DNA of 64,000 nt from Aceticella autotrophica (GTDB taxonomy: Bacteria; Bacillota; Thermoanaerobacteria; Thermoanaerobacterales; Thermoanaerobacteraceae). The stretch spans positions 372,001-436,000 of the forward strand of contig NZ_CP060096.1 of the NCBI RefSeq assembly GCF_017357865.1. Reading direction: 5' to 3'. Of this stretch, positions 17,463-28,061 are shown in pieces (position 1 is the first letter of the stretch; each line of letters starts with the position of its first letter). The position numbers and the translations under genes are program-made. The notes under the pieces are model-generated. The model did no database searches and was not told the DNA's origin. It saw only the letters and a list, made by a program, of their open reading frames with translations.

Positions 17463-19493
17463 TTGAAACTTAAAGTAATGCTTGTGGCAGTAATAATATT
17501 GTCTGTAATTGTGTCTATATATGTTGATGTGGCAAGGATTGGCGTAGAAAATAAATATGATACTGTTGAAATTGTCGCAGACCTTTATAATTTTGAAAAT
17601 CTGTCAGCAAACACAGGAAACGATATTTCAAATATCTTAAAAGAAATGAAAGCAAATGGTTTGAAGGGTGTGGCAGTGCCTGAAGTATCATTAAAAAGGC
17701 TTAGAGACACCGGTAAAATTTCCTTAAATACAATGTCAGATGTGCAAAATATATATACTTTGATTGGTAAAACAGATAATGAAGCTGTTACACAATATTT
17801 AAGGAATATTACTGATAGACAGAAGGAAATTCAGTGTAATTTTTTAATTGTGACGACAAGGGACAGGGATACATTTGATTTTTTGAAAAATTCGCTAAGC
17901 AGAAGGGTTCCACAAGACAAATTAACAATACTTGAAAAAAACAAAGACTATGCCTTTATTATAAATGAACCAATGGACACATTTTCTGATCAAGGTTTAG
18001 GTTTTGATGTAAAAGACCTTAATATGGTCAAGGCTCTTGGCTTTGATGTAATACCCCGTGTAGAAAATTTCAATGGGATAAAAGATAGAGATATAGAGAA
18101 TTATATCAAATTGTTAAAAAACTATGATACTAAAACCGTCATCTTTGGTGGCAATGATGTTCTGGGCAATATGGAAAAGATATCCTATGCTGCATCCCAG
18201 TTTAAGAAAAATGGTATAACGGTTGGTATTATTGATACACCAATGGGTAAAAAATTGCAAAGCGGCATTGAGAAATTTACTAAATTTGATGGATATAGGG
18301 GGCTTAAAGTTTACGGTCTTTCTGAAAAGGAAACACAAAAATATGATATAAATGACATAGTTGACAGATGGTACAGGTCTATAATTGAGAGAAATGTCAG
18401 AATAATTTACATGAGGGCAAAGGTGGATGATTTAAAGACACCTGCATATAATATGAAGCAAAACATAACAGCAATGAAACAGTTGAATACCCTCGTTGAC
18501 TATGCAGGATTGAAAACCGGTATAGCAAAACCAATGGGCGTGATTCACCAGTCAAAAATAATAGAAGTTCTTATTGCAGTTGGTGTTGTTGCAGGAGGTA
18601 TACTCCTTTTGCTATCCTTTGGGCTAAAAGAAGTACCTGCACTTATATTGACAATTGCGACAACGGTGTTAACTGCAGCAGTTTTGTTAACGAGATTTAA
18701 TGACTTGGGAATAAAGACTGTTGCTCTTGCAGCATCGATTATATTTCCTTCGCTTGGAATAGTATATTTTGTTAATAGCAGTAATGGATTAATAAACAAC
18801 AAGGAACAGAAGGGTTTTATTTCTGTATCGTTGAAAATATTCATAAAAGCTGTTTTAATTTCCTTTGTTGGAGGACTTATGATTGCTGCAATAATGGCGG
18901 ACAGCAAATACATGCTGAAACTTGATTATTTTCGTGGTGTTAAGCTGTCATTTACCATACCGGTACTAATATTTGCAATATATTACTGTTATAAGGTGTT
19001 TAAAATCGATAATTTTAAAAAATTTATAAATACATCGGTCAAAATTTTAAATATGGATATAAAGATATGGCATATGCTGGCGGCTGCAGCAGCAGCATTG
19101 ATATGTATAATTTATATCTCAAGGACAGGAAACAGTCCTTTAATTAAACCTTCATCAATAGAACTTAAATTCAGGGATTTTTTAGAGCATTATCTTGTTG
19201 CAAGACCGAGAACAAAAGAATTTTTATTCGGATACCCTGCCTTGATATTGGCAGTATATGCAGCAATAAAAAAGTCGAAGGGTTGGAATTTTATATTGGG
19301 TATATTTGCATCTATTGGTATATTATCTGCACCAAATACCATGAGCCATGTTGAAAGTGTATTGACGATGGCAATAGAAAGAACGGTATATGGGTGGATT
19401 TTTGGGGCAATAATTGGAGTAATAGCAGTGGTAATTATAGAAAGACTGGTACGATTTGCAAACAATTTATTAAAAAGAGGAGCATTGTTATGA
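17463..19493 (+). CDS. DUF5693 family membrane protein
   Basis: 676 residues, TTG start after AAAAGGAGCGATTAG. One N-terminal anchor (VMLVAVIILSVIVSIYVDVA) is followed by an extracytoplasmic domain to about residue 365 and then about eight membrane segments. The family is found next to csaB and tagA in Clostridia. It overlaps csaB by 4 bp (ATGA). From this context a role in assembling or exporting the secondary cell-wall polymer is plausible but unproven. Minus-strand frames inside it are shadows. Confidence 0.85.
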   Translation: MKLKVMLVAVIILSVIVSIYVDVARIGVENKYDTVEIVADLYNFENLSANTGNDISNILKEMKANGLKGVAVPEVSLKRLRDTGKISLNTMSDVQNIYTLIGKTDNEAVTQYLRNITDRQKEIQCNFLIVTTRDRDTFDFLKNSLSRRVPQDKLTILEKNKDYAFIINEPMDTFSDQGLGFDVKDLNMVKALGFDVIPRVENFNGIKDRDIENYIKLLKNYDTKTVIFGGNDVLGNMEKISYAASQFKKNGITVGIIDTPMGKKLQSGIEKFTKFDGYRGLKVYGLSEKETQKYDINDIVDRWYRSIIERNVRIIYMRAKVDDLKTPAYNMKQNITAMKQLNTLVDYAGLKTGIAKPMGVIHQSKIIEVLIAVGVVAGGILLLLSFGLKEVPALILTIATTVLTAAVLLTRFNDLGIKTVALAASIIFPSLGIVYFVNSSNGLINNKEQKGFISVSLKIFIKAVLISFVGGLMIAAIMADSKYMLKLDYFRGVKLSFTIPVLIFAIYYCYKVFKIDNFKKFINTSVKILNMDIKIWHMLAAAAAALICIIYISRTGNSPLIKPSSIELKFRDFLEHYLVARPRTKEFLFGYPALILAVYAAIKKSKGWNFILGIFASIGILSAPNTMSHVESVLTMAIERTVYGWIFGAIIGVIAVVIIERLVRFANNLLKRGALL

Positions 19494-20584
19494 AGGTTGT
19501 TGTTTCAGGTTATTATGGTTTTGACAACTGCGGTGATGATGCTGTGCTGGGTTGTTTAATCACAGGTCTTAAAGAGAGGGGTATTAATGATATAACCGTT
19601 TTTTCAAACAATCCTGCTGAAACTGCTAAATCCTATGGAGTAAACGCTGTAAGTAGAAATTCATTTAAAAAGATATTTAGGGTTATTAAAGGCTCGGATG
19701 CGATACTAAGCGGCGGTGGAAGTCTTTTTCAGGACAAGACCAGCAGCAAAAGCCTTTGGTATTATCTTGCCATTGTATTTATTGGGGTTTTATTGGGTAA
19801 AAAGGTGTTTATAGTAGGGCAGGGAATAGGACCTATTGATAAAAAATTTAATAGGTGGCTTACATCAAAAATTTTAAATAAGGTTAATAAGATTACTGTA
19901 AGGGATGAAGCCTCAAAGGAATATTTGAAGGATTTAAATATAAGGAAAGAAATAATAGTAGCGGCAGACCCGGTTATAAATCTTAAACCTGCTGAGGATT
20001 CTCAAGTAAAGGAAATATTGGAAAAAGAGAATATTGATTCAAACGATAAATACATGATAATATGTACGCGCGAGTGGGGTAATTCAGAGTTGTCAAGGGT
20101 AGAGATTGCTAAGACTGCCGATCGCATTGCACAGGATTATGGTTTTAAGGTGGTTTTTCTTCCTTTTTATTATAAGAAGGATGAAGCTGAAAGTGAAAAA
20201 GTTTCCGAATATATGAAGTTGCCTTCTAATATCATTAGAGGTAAATATAAGCCTGAAGAAGTAATGGGAATTATTAAAAACAGCAGTCTTTTAATAGGTG
20301 TCAGGTTTCACTCTTTGGTATTCGCTTTTGCAACATCTACGCCATTTGTAGGTATTTCTTATGACCCCAAGATAGATGGATTTTTAAATTCTATTAATAT
20401 GGAGGGTTTTAAAATAGAAAAATTCACATCTGATGATATAGTTAAATATGTTAATATGATTTTTTGCAAAAAAGAAGATTATATAAATAACATAAGGAAG
20501 TATGCAGATGAGTTGAAACAGCGTTCGGAATATAATTTTGAGATTTTTGATGAATATATAAAGCATGAGGTGCAAAAAAAATGA
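19490..20584 (+). CDS. csaB: Polysaccharide pyruvyl transferase CsaB
   Basis: 364 residues from the ATG at 19490, which overlaps the preceding stop. The pattern is MKVVVSGYYGFDNCGDDAVL, then GGGSLFQD, then GVRFHSLVFAFATSTPFVGISYD, characteristic of CsaB. The enzyme adds ketal pyruvate to the secondary cell-wall polysaccharide, the modification that SLH-domain S-layer proteins bind. It is followed with a 4-bp overlap by the TagA-like glycosyltransferase gene, a standard pairing. The organism therefore likely has an SLH-anchored S-layer. Confidence 0.93.
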   Translation: MKVVVSGYYGFDNCGDDAVLGCLITGLKERGINDITVFSNNPAETAKSYGVNAVSRNSFKKIFRVIKGSDAILSGGGSLFQDKTSSKSLWYYLAIVFIGVLLGKKVFIVGQGIGPIDKKFNRWLTSKILNKVNKITVRDEASKEYLKDLNIRKEIIVAADPVINLKPAEDSQVKEILEKENIDSNDKYMIICTREWGNSELSRVEIAKTADRIAQDYGFKVVFLPFYYKKDEAESEKVSEYMKLPSNIIRGKYKPEEVMGIIKNSSLLIGVRFHSLVFAFATSTPFVGISYDPKIDGFLNSINMEGFKIEKFTSDDIVKYVNMIFCKKEDYINNIRKYADELKQRSEYNFEIFDEYIKHEVQKK

Positions 20585-21306
20585 AGGATAGATTTAATAT
20601 ATTTGGCGTACCTATTGACAAGGTTACAATGAAGGATGCGGTAAAGAGGACTGAAGATTTTTTAAAGGAAGATAGGCTTCATATTGTTGCAACACCAAAC
20701 GCTGAAATTATCATGATGGCACAAAAAGATGAGGAATATAAAGATATATTAAATAAGACGGACCTAAATGTACCAGATGGAAGCGGTGTGGTATTTGCCT
20801 CAAAGGTTTATAAAGAAGAACTTCCTGAGAGGGTTGCCGGCTTTGACCTTATGATGGAGCTTTTAAGAATAGCAGATAAGAAGGAACAAAAAATATATTT
20901 GCTTGGTGCCGCACCGGATGTTATTAAAAAAACATACGAAAATCTTAAAAAGAAATATCCGGGGATAAATATTGTAGGTATCCATGATGGCTATTTTAAA
21001 GACTTTCAAGAGGAAGGGATAATAAAAGAGATTAACAGCAAAAATCCGGATATAATTTTTGTAGCTTTGGGAGCACCAAAACAGGAAAAATGGATATTCA
21101 AAAATAGGAATATATTAAATGCAAGACTTGCTATTGGGGTTGGCGGAAGTTTTGATGTTCTTGCAGGAAAAGTTAAAAGGGCTCCGGAGATTTATCGCAA
21201 ATTGGGAATGGAATGGCTTTACAGACTTAAAAAAGAGCCCTGGAGATATAAGAGGATGATGGTACTGCCCAAATTTGCGGTAAAAGTTTTATTTTCTCGC
21301 AGGTGA
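20581..21306 (+). CDS. WecG/TagA/CpsF family glycosyltransferase
   Basis: 241 residues. Family blocks are visible: HIVATPNAEIIMMAQKDEEY, then NVPDGSGVVFASK, VFLLGAAPDV-like YLLGAAPDVIKKTYENLKKKYP, GAPKQEKWI and GVGGSFDVLAGKVKRAPEI. TagA-type enzymes add N-acetylmannosamine to lipid-linked GlcNAc, an early step of wall teichoic acid or secondary polymer synthesis. Start and stop overlap both neighbours by 4 bp, so it is translated with csaB. Confidence 0.93.
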   Translation: MKDRFNIFGVPIDKVTMKDAVKRTEDFLKEDRLHIVATPNAEIIMMAQKDEEYKDILNKTDLNVPDGSGVVFASKVYKEELPERVAGFDLMMELLRIADKKEQKIYLLGAAPDVIKKTYENLKKKYPGINIVGIHDGYFKDFQEEGIIKEINSKNPDIIFVALGAPKQEKWIFKNRNILNARLAIGVGGSFDVLAGKVKRAPEIYRKLGMEWLYRLKKEPWRYKRMMVLPKFAVKVLFSRR

Positions 21307-22157
21307 AATATATGAATACTAAAGTTAAAAAAATTATTTATGATTTTGTATGGATTACTATTGGAACACTTCTTCTAACACTTTCCTTAGACTTGTTTTT
21401 AGCACCAAACAGGATAGCACCCGGTGGCATAAGCGGACTTGCCATTGTTTTACAGCATTTATTCGGTTGGCCTGTTGGTGCTGTCATACTTTTAATTAAT
21501 ATACCGCTTTTTATAATATCTATTAAAATACTTGGCACAGGATTTGGCGCAAAAACCTTGTATTCTACAATGCTATTGGGCGTTTCAGTTGATGTGTTTT
21601 CATTTTTAAAACCCCTGACACATGACCCTATGCTTGCAGCAGTTTACGGGGGAATAATCATGGGGCTGGGACTTGGGATAGTGTTTAAATATGGAGCAAC
21701 AACCGGTGGTACGGATATGGCTGCCATGACAATACATAAATACGTGCCTTTTTTAAGTGTCGGACGGATACTTCTTATAATAGATTTCATAATTATAGTA
21801 TTAGCAGGTATAGTATTTACTCCTGAATTGGCTTTATATGCGTTGGCTACAGAGTTTCTCGGGATTAAAGTTATTGATATTGTTCAGGAAGGAACGGATT
21901 ATGAGAGAATTGCGATAATAATATCAGACAAGTATGAGGATATTAGCAAATCAATATTGTATGATATGAACCGTGGCGTTACAGAATTAAAGGGTGTTGG
22001 TGCGTATTCCAAAAAGGATAAAAATGTGCTTCTTTGTGTTGTGACAAGAAATGAGGTGACTAATTTAAGGGAACTGGTAAAAAAGGCAGACCCTGCTGCA
22101 TTTGTTATACTTACAACAGCACATGAGGTGATGGGTGAAGGCTTTAGGGATATATAA
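21303..22157 (+). CDS. YitT family membrane protein
   Basis: 284 residues. Five or six membrane segments form the N-terminal two thirds (LFLAPNRIAPGGISGLAIVL is the family hallmark). They are followed by a C-terminal soluble DUF2179 domain (ERIAIIISDKYEDISKSI to TAHEVMGEGFRDI). It begins at a GTG overlapping the tagA-like stop, or at the ATG at 21312. Transport or signalling roles are suspected for the family, none proven. It is last in the envelope operon. Confidence 0.92.
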   Translation: MKYMNTKVKKIIYDFVWITIGTLLLTLSLDLFLAPNRIAPGGISGLAIVLQHLFGWPVGAVILLINIPLFIISIKILGTGFGAKTLYSTMLLGVSVDVFSFLKPLTHDPMLAAVYGGIIMGLGLGIVFKYGATTGGTDMAAMTIHKYVPFLSVGRILLIIDFIIIVLAGIVFTPELALYALATEFLGIKVIDIVQEGTDYERIAIIISDKYEDISKSILYDMNRGVTELKGVGAYSKKDKNVLLCVVTRNEVTNLRELVKKADPAAFVILTTAHEVMGEGFRDI

Positions 22158-22196
22158 CAACGGGACATATTATGATAAGGTATGTCCCGTTGTTAT
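22154..22196. terminator. Bidirectional terminator between yitT and the DUF2148 gene
   Basis: A 16-bp arm, ATAACAACGGGACATA, pairs perfectly with its complement around a 12-nt loop, between convergent genes. Confidence 0.85.
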
Positions 22197-22198
22197 AT

Positions 22199-22714
22199 TT
22201 ATCTGTCAAAATATATGTTTTTACCCGTTGCAGACAACGGAATCCCCACGACTATTTCTCCTTCAATAAGTTTTAAACGCCTTGCGCTTATGCCTATGCG
22301 GTACATGACCCTATTGTCAACATTTAAAATACTGGCGGTTTTTACAGCTGATCCAATAGCTATTCCAAGGTCAATAAGCCTCCAGGCGCATACAGGACCT
22401 GCAAATTCACTGCCTTCTCTGAAATCTCTTAGATTTTCGCATTTATTATAACCGCATGCGCCGCAGTTTAATCCAGACCTCTTAGGGTTATTTAGAGATA
22501 TTAAGAGTACAGCACCGGATTTTTCAACGTTTCTTCCATCCCTATCGAAGTTTTTCTTTTTTGATTCTTCCCCGTATTTACACATATCATTATTTAATTT
22601 TTTCAAATCTTCACCTGTAATTATTTTTGTTTCGATAAAGTCTTGACCAAGAGTTTTAGGAGCTGTCCTGGCGGATAATGCCATAAGTTCGGCTGATAGT
22701 TCAATAACATCCAT
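22199..22714 (-). CDS. DUF2148 (ferredoxin-domain) protein
   Basis: 171 residues. The centre carries NCGACGYNKCENL, a four-cysteine-type cluster motif, and a further Cys in AGPVCAWRLIDLGIAIGSAVK. These features and the length match the DUF2148 family of anaerobes. It begins after AAAGGGGGAAATTG. It probably binds an iron-sulfur cluster, and the electron partner is unknown. It is monocistronic and divergent from the ammonium transporter cluster. Confidence 0.88.
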   Translation of the reverse strand: MDVIELSAELMALSARTAPKTLGQDFIETKIITGEDLKKLNNDMCKYGEESKKKNFDRDGRNVEKSGAVLLISLNNPKRSGLNCGACGYNKCENLRDFREGSEFAGPVCAWRLIDLGIAIGSAVKTASILNVDNRVMYRIGISARRLKLIEGEIVVGIPLSATGKNIYFDR

Positions 22715-22819
22715 TTCAATTTCCCCCTTTTTTTATGTTTATATAATAAATTCTATAAAGTTTTAAAAAATCCTTTAAAATTTTAAAGTAAGTAAAAGAT
22801 TTCATTTGATATTTTCATA

Positions 22820-22848
22820 TTGACAAATTGCAAAATCATATGTATAAT
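22820..22848 (+). promoter_or_regulatory. Consensus promoter of the first ammonium transporter gene
   Basis: TTGACA (22820) and TATAAT (22843) with exactly 17 bp between them match the consensus fully. Such a strong promoter implies that control lies elsewhere, namely at the leader terminator that follows. Confidence 0.85.
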
Positions 22849-22875
22849 GTAAATAAATAAAAATTGAATAAAAAA

Positions 22876-22934
22876 GAGCAAAGGCGCTCTAACATACAGG
22901 TTTGACCTGTATAGTTGGGGTGCCTATTTTTTTT
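22876..22934 (+). promoter_or_regulatory. Leader terminator with overlapping hexaloop hairpin (candidate ANTAR antiterminator)
   Basis: GAGC, hexaloop AAAGGC, GCTC (22876-22889) forms a small hairpin. Its loop and right arm are the left arm of a long terminator stem (22882-22925, tip ATACAGG/CCTGTAT) ending in eight T (22927-22934). The two folds exclude each other. ANTAR-domain antiterminators are known to bind hexaloops with A at position 1 and G at position 4, as here. The known sites use two such hairpins; I see only one. Confidence 0.65.
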
Positions 22935-22951
22935 ACAAGGAGGTAATAAAT

Positions 22952-24277
22952 TTGGAAAAAAGACATCTTATTCCTGCAATTATTCTACTAACGATTTTAA
23001 TTCCAAATGTTGTATATGCTGCAGGAGGCAATATTGATACAGGTGATACAGCATTTATACTTTTTGCATCGGCGTTGGTTATGGTTATGACACCGGGTCT
23101 TGCATTTTTCTATGGAGGGATGGTAAGCCGGAAAAATGTTATAAGCATTATGATGCAAAGCATTATGATAATAGCGATTGTTTCATTACAGTGGGTATTA
23201 TTTGGTTTTTCACTTTCATTTAGTGGAGATATTGGTCATATAATAGGTAATCTAAAATGGATTGGATTAAGCAATATAGGCTCTGGACCTGATGGTGCAT
23301 ATTCATCAACAATACCGCTTATGGCTTTTATGGTATATCAATTAATGTTTGCGATTATTACGCCGGCACTTATTACAGGTGCTTTTGCAGAAAGAATGAA
23401 ATTTGGAGCATTTCTTGTATTTGTTCTTTTATGGACAACATTAGTTTATGACCCGCTTGCACACTGGGTATGGGGCAATGGCGGATGGCTTAAAGAATTA
23501 GGAGCACTTGATTTTGCAGGAGGTACTGTTGTACACATAAGTTCAGGTGTTTCAGGACTTGTTGCGGCAATTATGCTTGGTAAGAGAAAAAATATGAGGA
23601 TGATGCCGCATCATATGCCAATGGTTATACTTGGAACCTCGATTTTGTGGTTTGGCTGGTTTGGTTTTAATGCAGGCAGTGCTTTATCTGCAAGTGGTCT
23701 TGCGGTTAATGCATTTGTAGTTACAAATACTGCTGCAGCAGCTGCTGCGATAGGATGGGTACTTATTGAATGGAAAATAAATGGCAAACCAACATTATTG
23801 GGAGCTGCCAGTGGGGCTGTAGCCGGTCTTGTTGCTATTACTCCGGCATCCGGCTATGTAACAGCAGTATCAGCAATTATGATAGGTTTGTTATCCGGTA
23901 TGATATGCTACTTCTCAGTGAATTATATCAAGCATAAATTTGGATATGATGATTCACTGGATGCTTTTGGTATACATGGTGTTGGTGGAACATGGGGAGC
24001 TTTTGCAACAGGATTATTTGCTTCGAAAGCCGTCAATCCGGCTGGAGCAAATGGATTATTCTATGGAAACTTTAATCAGGTTATAATACAAATAATAAGT
24101 ATAGCAGCCACATATATATTTGCAGGTCTTATGTCATTTATAATTCTTAAATTTATAAGCCTCTTTACAGATTTAAGGGTAAGTGAAGAGGAAGAAGAGG
24201 CTGGTCTTGATATATCGCAGCATGGTGAAGAGGCTTATAAAATAGGGTTTAATATAGTAGATTTTAATCAAATGTAA
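22952..24277 (+). CDS. amt: Ammonium transporter (Amt family)
   Basis: 441 residues, TTG start after ACAAGGAGG. A signal-like N-terminus is followed by 11 membrane segments. Conserved blocks are FFYGGMVSRKNVISIMMQS, QWVLFGFSL, ITPALITGAFAERMKF, HWVWG, GGTVVHISSGVSGL, GTSILWFGWFGFNAGSAL and HGVGGTWGA, including the twin His region of the pore. It imports ammonium under nitrogen limitation. Expression appears gated by the terminator in its leader. It is the first of two Amt paralogues here. Confidence 0.95.
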   Translation: MEKRHLIPAIILLTILIPNVVYAAGGNIDTGDTAFILFASALVMVMTPGLAFFYGGMVSRKNVISIMMQSIMIIAIVSLQWVLFGFSLSFSGDIGHIIGNLKWIGLSNIGSGPDGAYSSTIPLMAFMVYQLMFAIITPALITGAFAERMKFGAFLVFVLLWTTLVYDPLAHWVWGNGGWLKELGALDFAGGTVVHISSGVSGLVAAIMLGKRKNMRMMPHHMPMVILGTSILWFGWFGFNAGSALSASGLAVNAFVVTNTAAAAAAIGWVLIEWKINGKPTLLGAASGAVAGLVAITPASGYVTAVSAIMIGLLSGMICYFSVNYIKHKFGYDDSLDAFGIHGVGGTWGAFATGLFASKAVNPAGANGLFYGNFNQVIIQIISIAATYIFAGLMSFIILKFISLFTDLRVSEEEEEAGLDISQHGEEAYKIGFNIVDFNQM

Positions 24278-24303
24278 AATAATAAAGATTTTTATAAGAT
24301 TTT

Positions 24304-24352
24304 AAAAAGCAAAGGTGCTTTATTCTCCAGAATAAAGCACCTTATTTATTTA
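24304..24352 (+). promoter_or_regulatory. Second leader terminator with the same hexaloop hairpin
   Basis: AAAGC, hexaloop AAAGGT, GCTTT (24306-24321) overlaps the left arm of a perfect 15-bp terminator stem (24312-24326 with 24329-24343) followed by ATTTATTT. The loop has A1 and G4 and differs from the first amt leader only at its last base. The stems differ in sequence, so the shared loop looks like a binding determinant. It would gate entry into the second transporter and PII genes. Confidence 0.65.
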
Positions 24353-24374
24353 ATTGAAAGGGGGTGATGATAAA

Positions 24375-24638
24375 ATGACAAAAATATCCATATACATTTT
24401 ATACACCATAAACACAATTATTATATTTTTAGGTTTCTTCTTTACACTATACAGCATCATAACTCATAATACAATGATAATTATCGGTAGACGATTTCCT
24501 GCTTTTATCATGGGGTTACCGGTAATTTACTTCAGCATTATTTACTTTGTAAAGATAAAAAGATTATCAAAGGAAATAGCTTCAAAACAATTTTCAATTA
24601 GCAATTTTAATATTGGTAAAAGATTAAGAGTAAAATAA
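24375..24638 (+). CDS. Small membrane protein in the ammonium cluster
   Basis: 87 residues from the ATG at 24375 (GAAAGGGGGTGATGAT upstream). There are two hydrophobic segments (IYILYTINTIIIFLGFFFTL and FIMGLPVIYFSIIYFVKI), then a basic tail ending KRLRVK. I do not recognise the family. It lies between the two transporters, 16 bp before the second, behind the gated leader. It may be a small accessory subunit, but nothing in its sequence shows this. Confidence 0.65.
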   Translation: MTKISIYILYTINTIIIFLGFFFTLYSIITHNTMIIIGRRFPAFIMGLPVIYFSIIYFVKIKRLSKEIASKQFSISNFNIGKRLRVK

Positions 24639-24654
24639 TTCGGAGGTGTTTTTT

Positions 24655-26585
<1,931 letters not shown>

Positions 26586-26612
26586 AAAAGGCAAAGCATC
26601 AAAATTAATCTA

Positions 26613-26669
26613 CCATTGTGTTATCTTTTATGATATAATGAATTGTAGTAATATAGATTAACACAATGG
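26613..26669. repeat. 11-bp inverted repeat around the pfk promoter region
   Basis: CCATTGTGTTA at 26613 and its exact complement TAACACAATGG at 26659 flank a TATAAT-like element (26634-26639). The right arm runs into the GGAGG site of the next gene. It could be an operator, or an RNA fold if transcription starts upstream. Confidence 0.5.
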
Positions 26670-26678
26670 AGGTTAATT

Positions 26679-27914
26679 ATGCAAAAAAATGTTGGTAATT
26701 GTCTTGTGGCACAATCAGGGGGACCCACTGCAGTAATTAACTCAAGTTTATATGGTGTATTAGCGGCTGCTATGAAATGTAAAACTATTGATAAAATCTA
26801 TGGTGGATTACACGGAATCGAGGGAATTATTGATGGGAAAATCATTAATATTCTTGATTTCCCATCAAAAATATTAAAACAAATAAAATATAGTCCTGCA
26901 GCAGCATTGGGTTCATGCAGGTATAGACTTAAAGACTTCAATGAAGGTAAAGATGACTACATAAAAATATTTGAAGCCTTTGAAAAATACAATATAAGAT
27001 ATTTTTTCTATATAGGCGGAAATGACTCCATGGATACGGCAGATAAAATTAATAAGTATGCCGATGAAATTGGATATGATATTAAGGTTATTGGTATTCC
27101 AAAGACAATAGATAATGACCTTATGTTCACAGATCATTGTCCGGGATATGGGAGTGCTGCGAAATATATTGCAACAACAACCCTTGAGATAGCACTTGAT
27201 ACAGAAGTATATCCAAAGAACACCATAAATGTATTAGAAGTAATGGGAAGAAATGCAGGTTGGTTAACGGCATCAGCTGCACTAGTAAGGGAAAAAATAC
27301 CATGGCTTAAACATCTTATATATATTCCTGAGATTGTTTTTGATGAAAATAAATTTTTAGAAGATGTTGAAAATGCATATAAAAGAAACGGAAATATATT
27401 CATTGCCGTATCAGAAGGAATTGTTGATAAAAATGGAGAATATGTATCAAAACGCAATAATATGTATACAGAAGATGCTTTTGGACATGCGCATCTTGGA
27501 GGTGTCGGTGACTATATAGAAAAAATCATAAAGGACAACATCTATAAAAGGGTCAAAATGGTCAGACTGGGAACGACACAGAGATGTGCGATGCATTTTG
27601 CGTCAAAGACTGATTTTGAAGAAGCGGAAGTACTTGGTGAAAGGGCAGTTGAATTTGCTATAAGAGGTATAAGCGGAAAAATGGTTTCCATAGTTAGGAA
27701 ATCAAATTATCCATATGTATATGATATAGACATTGTTGATTTAAACAAGGTATGCAATAAAGAAAAGAAAATTCCACTTAGTATGATAAATGAAGAAGGA
27801 AACAATGTAACAAAAGAATTTATAGAATATGCCAGACCACTTATTTATGGTGAAATAGATTTACCCTTTATTGATGGATTGCCACATTATACAAATTTAA
27901 AATACAGTGTTTAA
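26679..27914 (+). CDS. pfp: Pyrophosphate-dependent phosphofructokinase
   Basis: 411 residues. AQSGGPTAVINSSLYGVL is the N-terminal phosphate-binding loop. YIGGNDSMDTADK and GIPKTIDNDL are the specificity signatures: ATP enzymes have GGDGS and PGTIDND, while PPi enzymes have a second acidic residue and the lysine in PKTIDND, as here. It interconverts fructose 6-phosphate and fructose 1,6-bisphosphate with PPi, saving ATP in glycolysis. Acting with the membrane pyrophosphatase in this window, it sets the cell's PPi use. Monocistronic with its own terminator. Confidence 0.92.
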   Translation: MQKNVGNCLVAQSGGPTAVINSSLYGVLAAAMKCKTIDKIYGGLHGIEGIIDGKIINILDFPSKILKQIKYSPAAALGSCRYRLKDFNEGKDDYIKIFEAFEKYNIRYFFYIGGNDSMDTADKINKYADEIGYDIKVIGIPKTIDNDLMFTDHCPGYGSAAKYIATTTLEIALDTEVYPKNTINVLEVMGRNAGWLTASAALVREKIPWLKHLIYIPEIVFDENKFLEDVENAYKRNGNIFIAVSEGIVDKNGEYVSKRNNMYTEDAFGHAHLGGVGDYIEKIIKDNIYKRVKMVRLGTTQRCAMHFASKTDFEEAEVLGERAVEFAIRGISGKMVSIVRKSNYPYVYDIDIVDLNKVCNKEKKIPLSMINEEGNNVTKEFIEYARPLIYGEIDLPFIDGLPHYTNLKYSV

Positions 27915-27915
27915 T

Positions 27916-27942
27916 GCCTCCAAATAAGGAGGTCATTTTTTT
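27916..27942 (+). terminator. Terminator after the phosphofructokinase gene
   Basis: GCCTCC, AAATAA, GGAGGT, then seven T. Confidence 0.75.
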
Positions 27943-28061
27943 ATATAATAAAAAATAAAGGTCATTCATGATTCAAACATGCCAGAACAAACGTTTTATT
28001 TTTATTGATTATGAGATTTTGATATGGTAAAATATAAATAATAGAAGAGGAGGGGAACACA

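Noticed and set aside
22876-22934. Glutamine or other metabolite riboswitch in the amt leader
   Set aside because: The leader is too short for a known aptamer, and I do not recognise conserved glnA-motif sequence; the hexaloop/terminator arrangement explains the structure.
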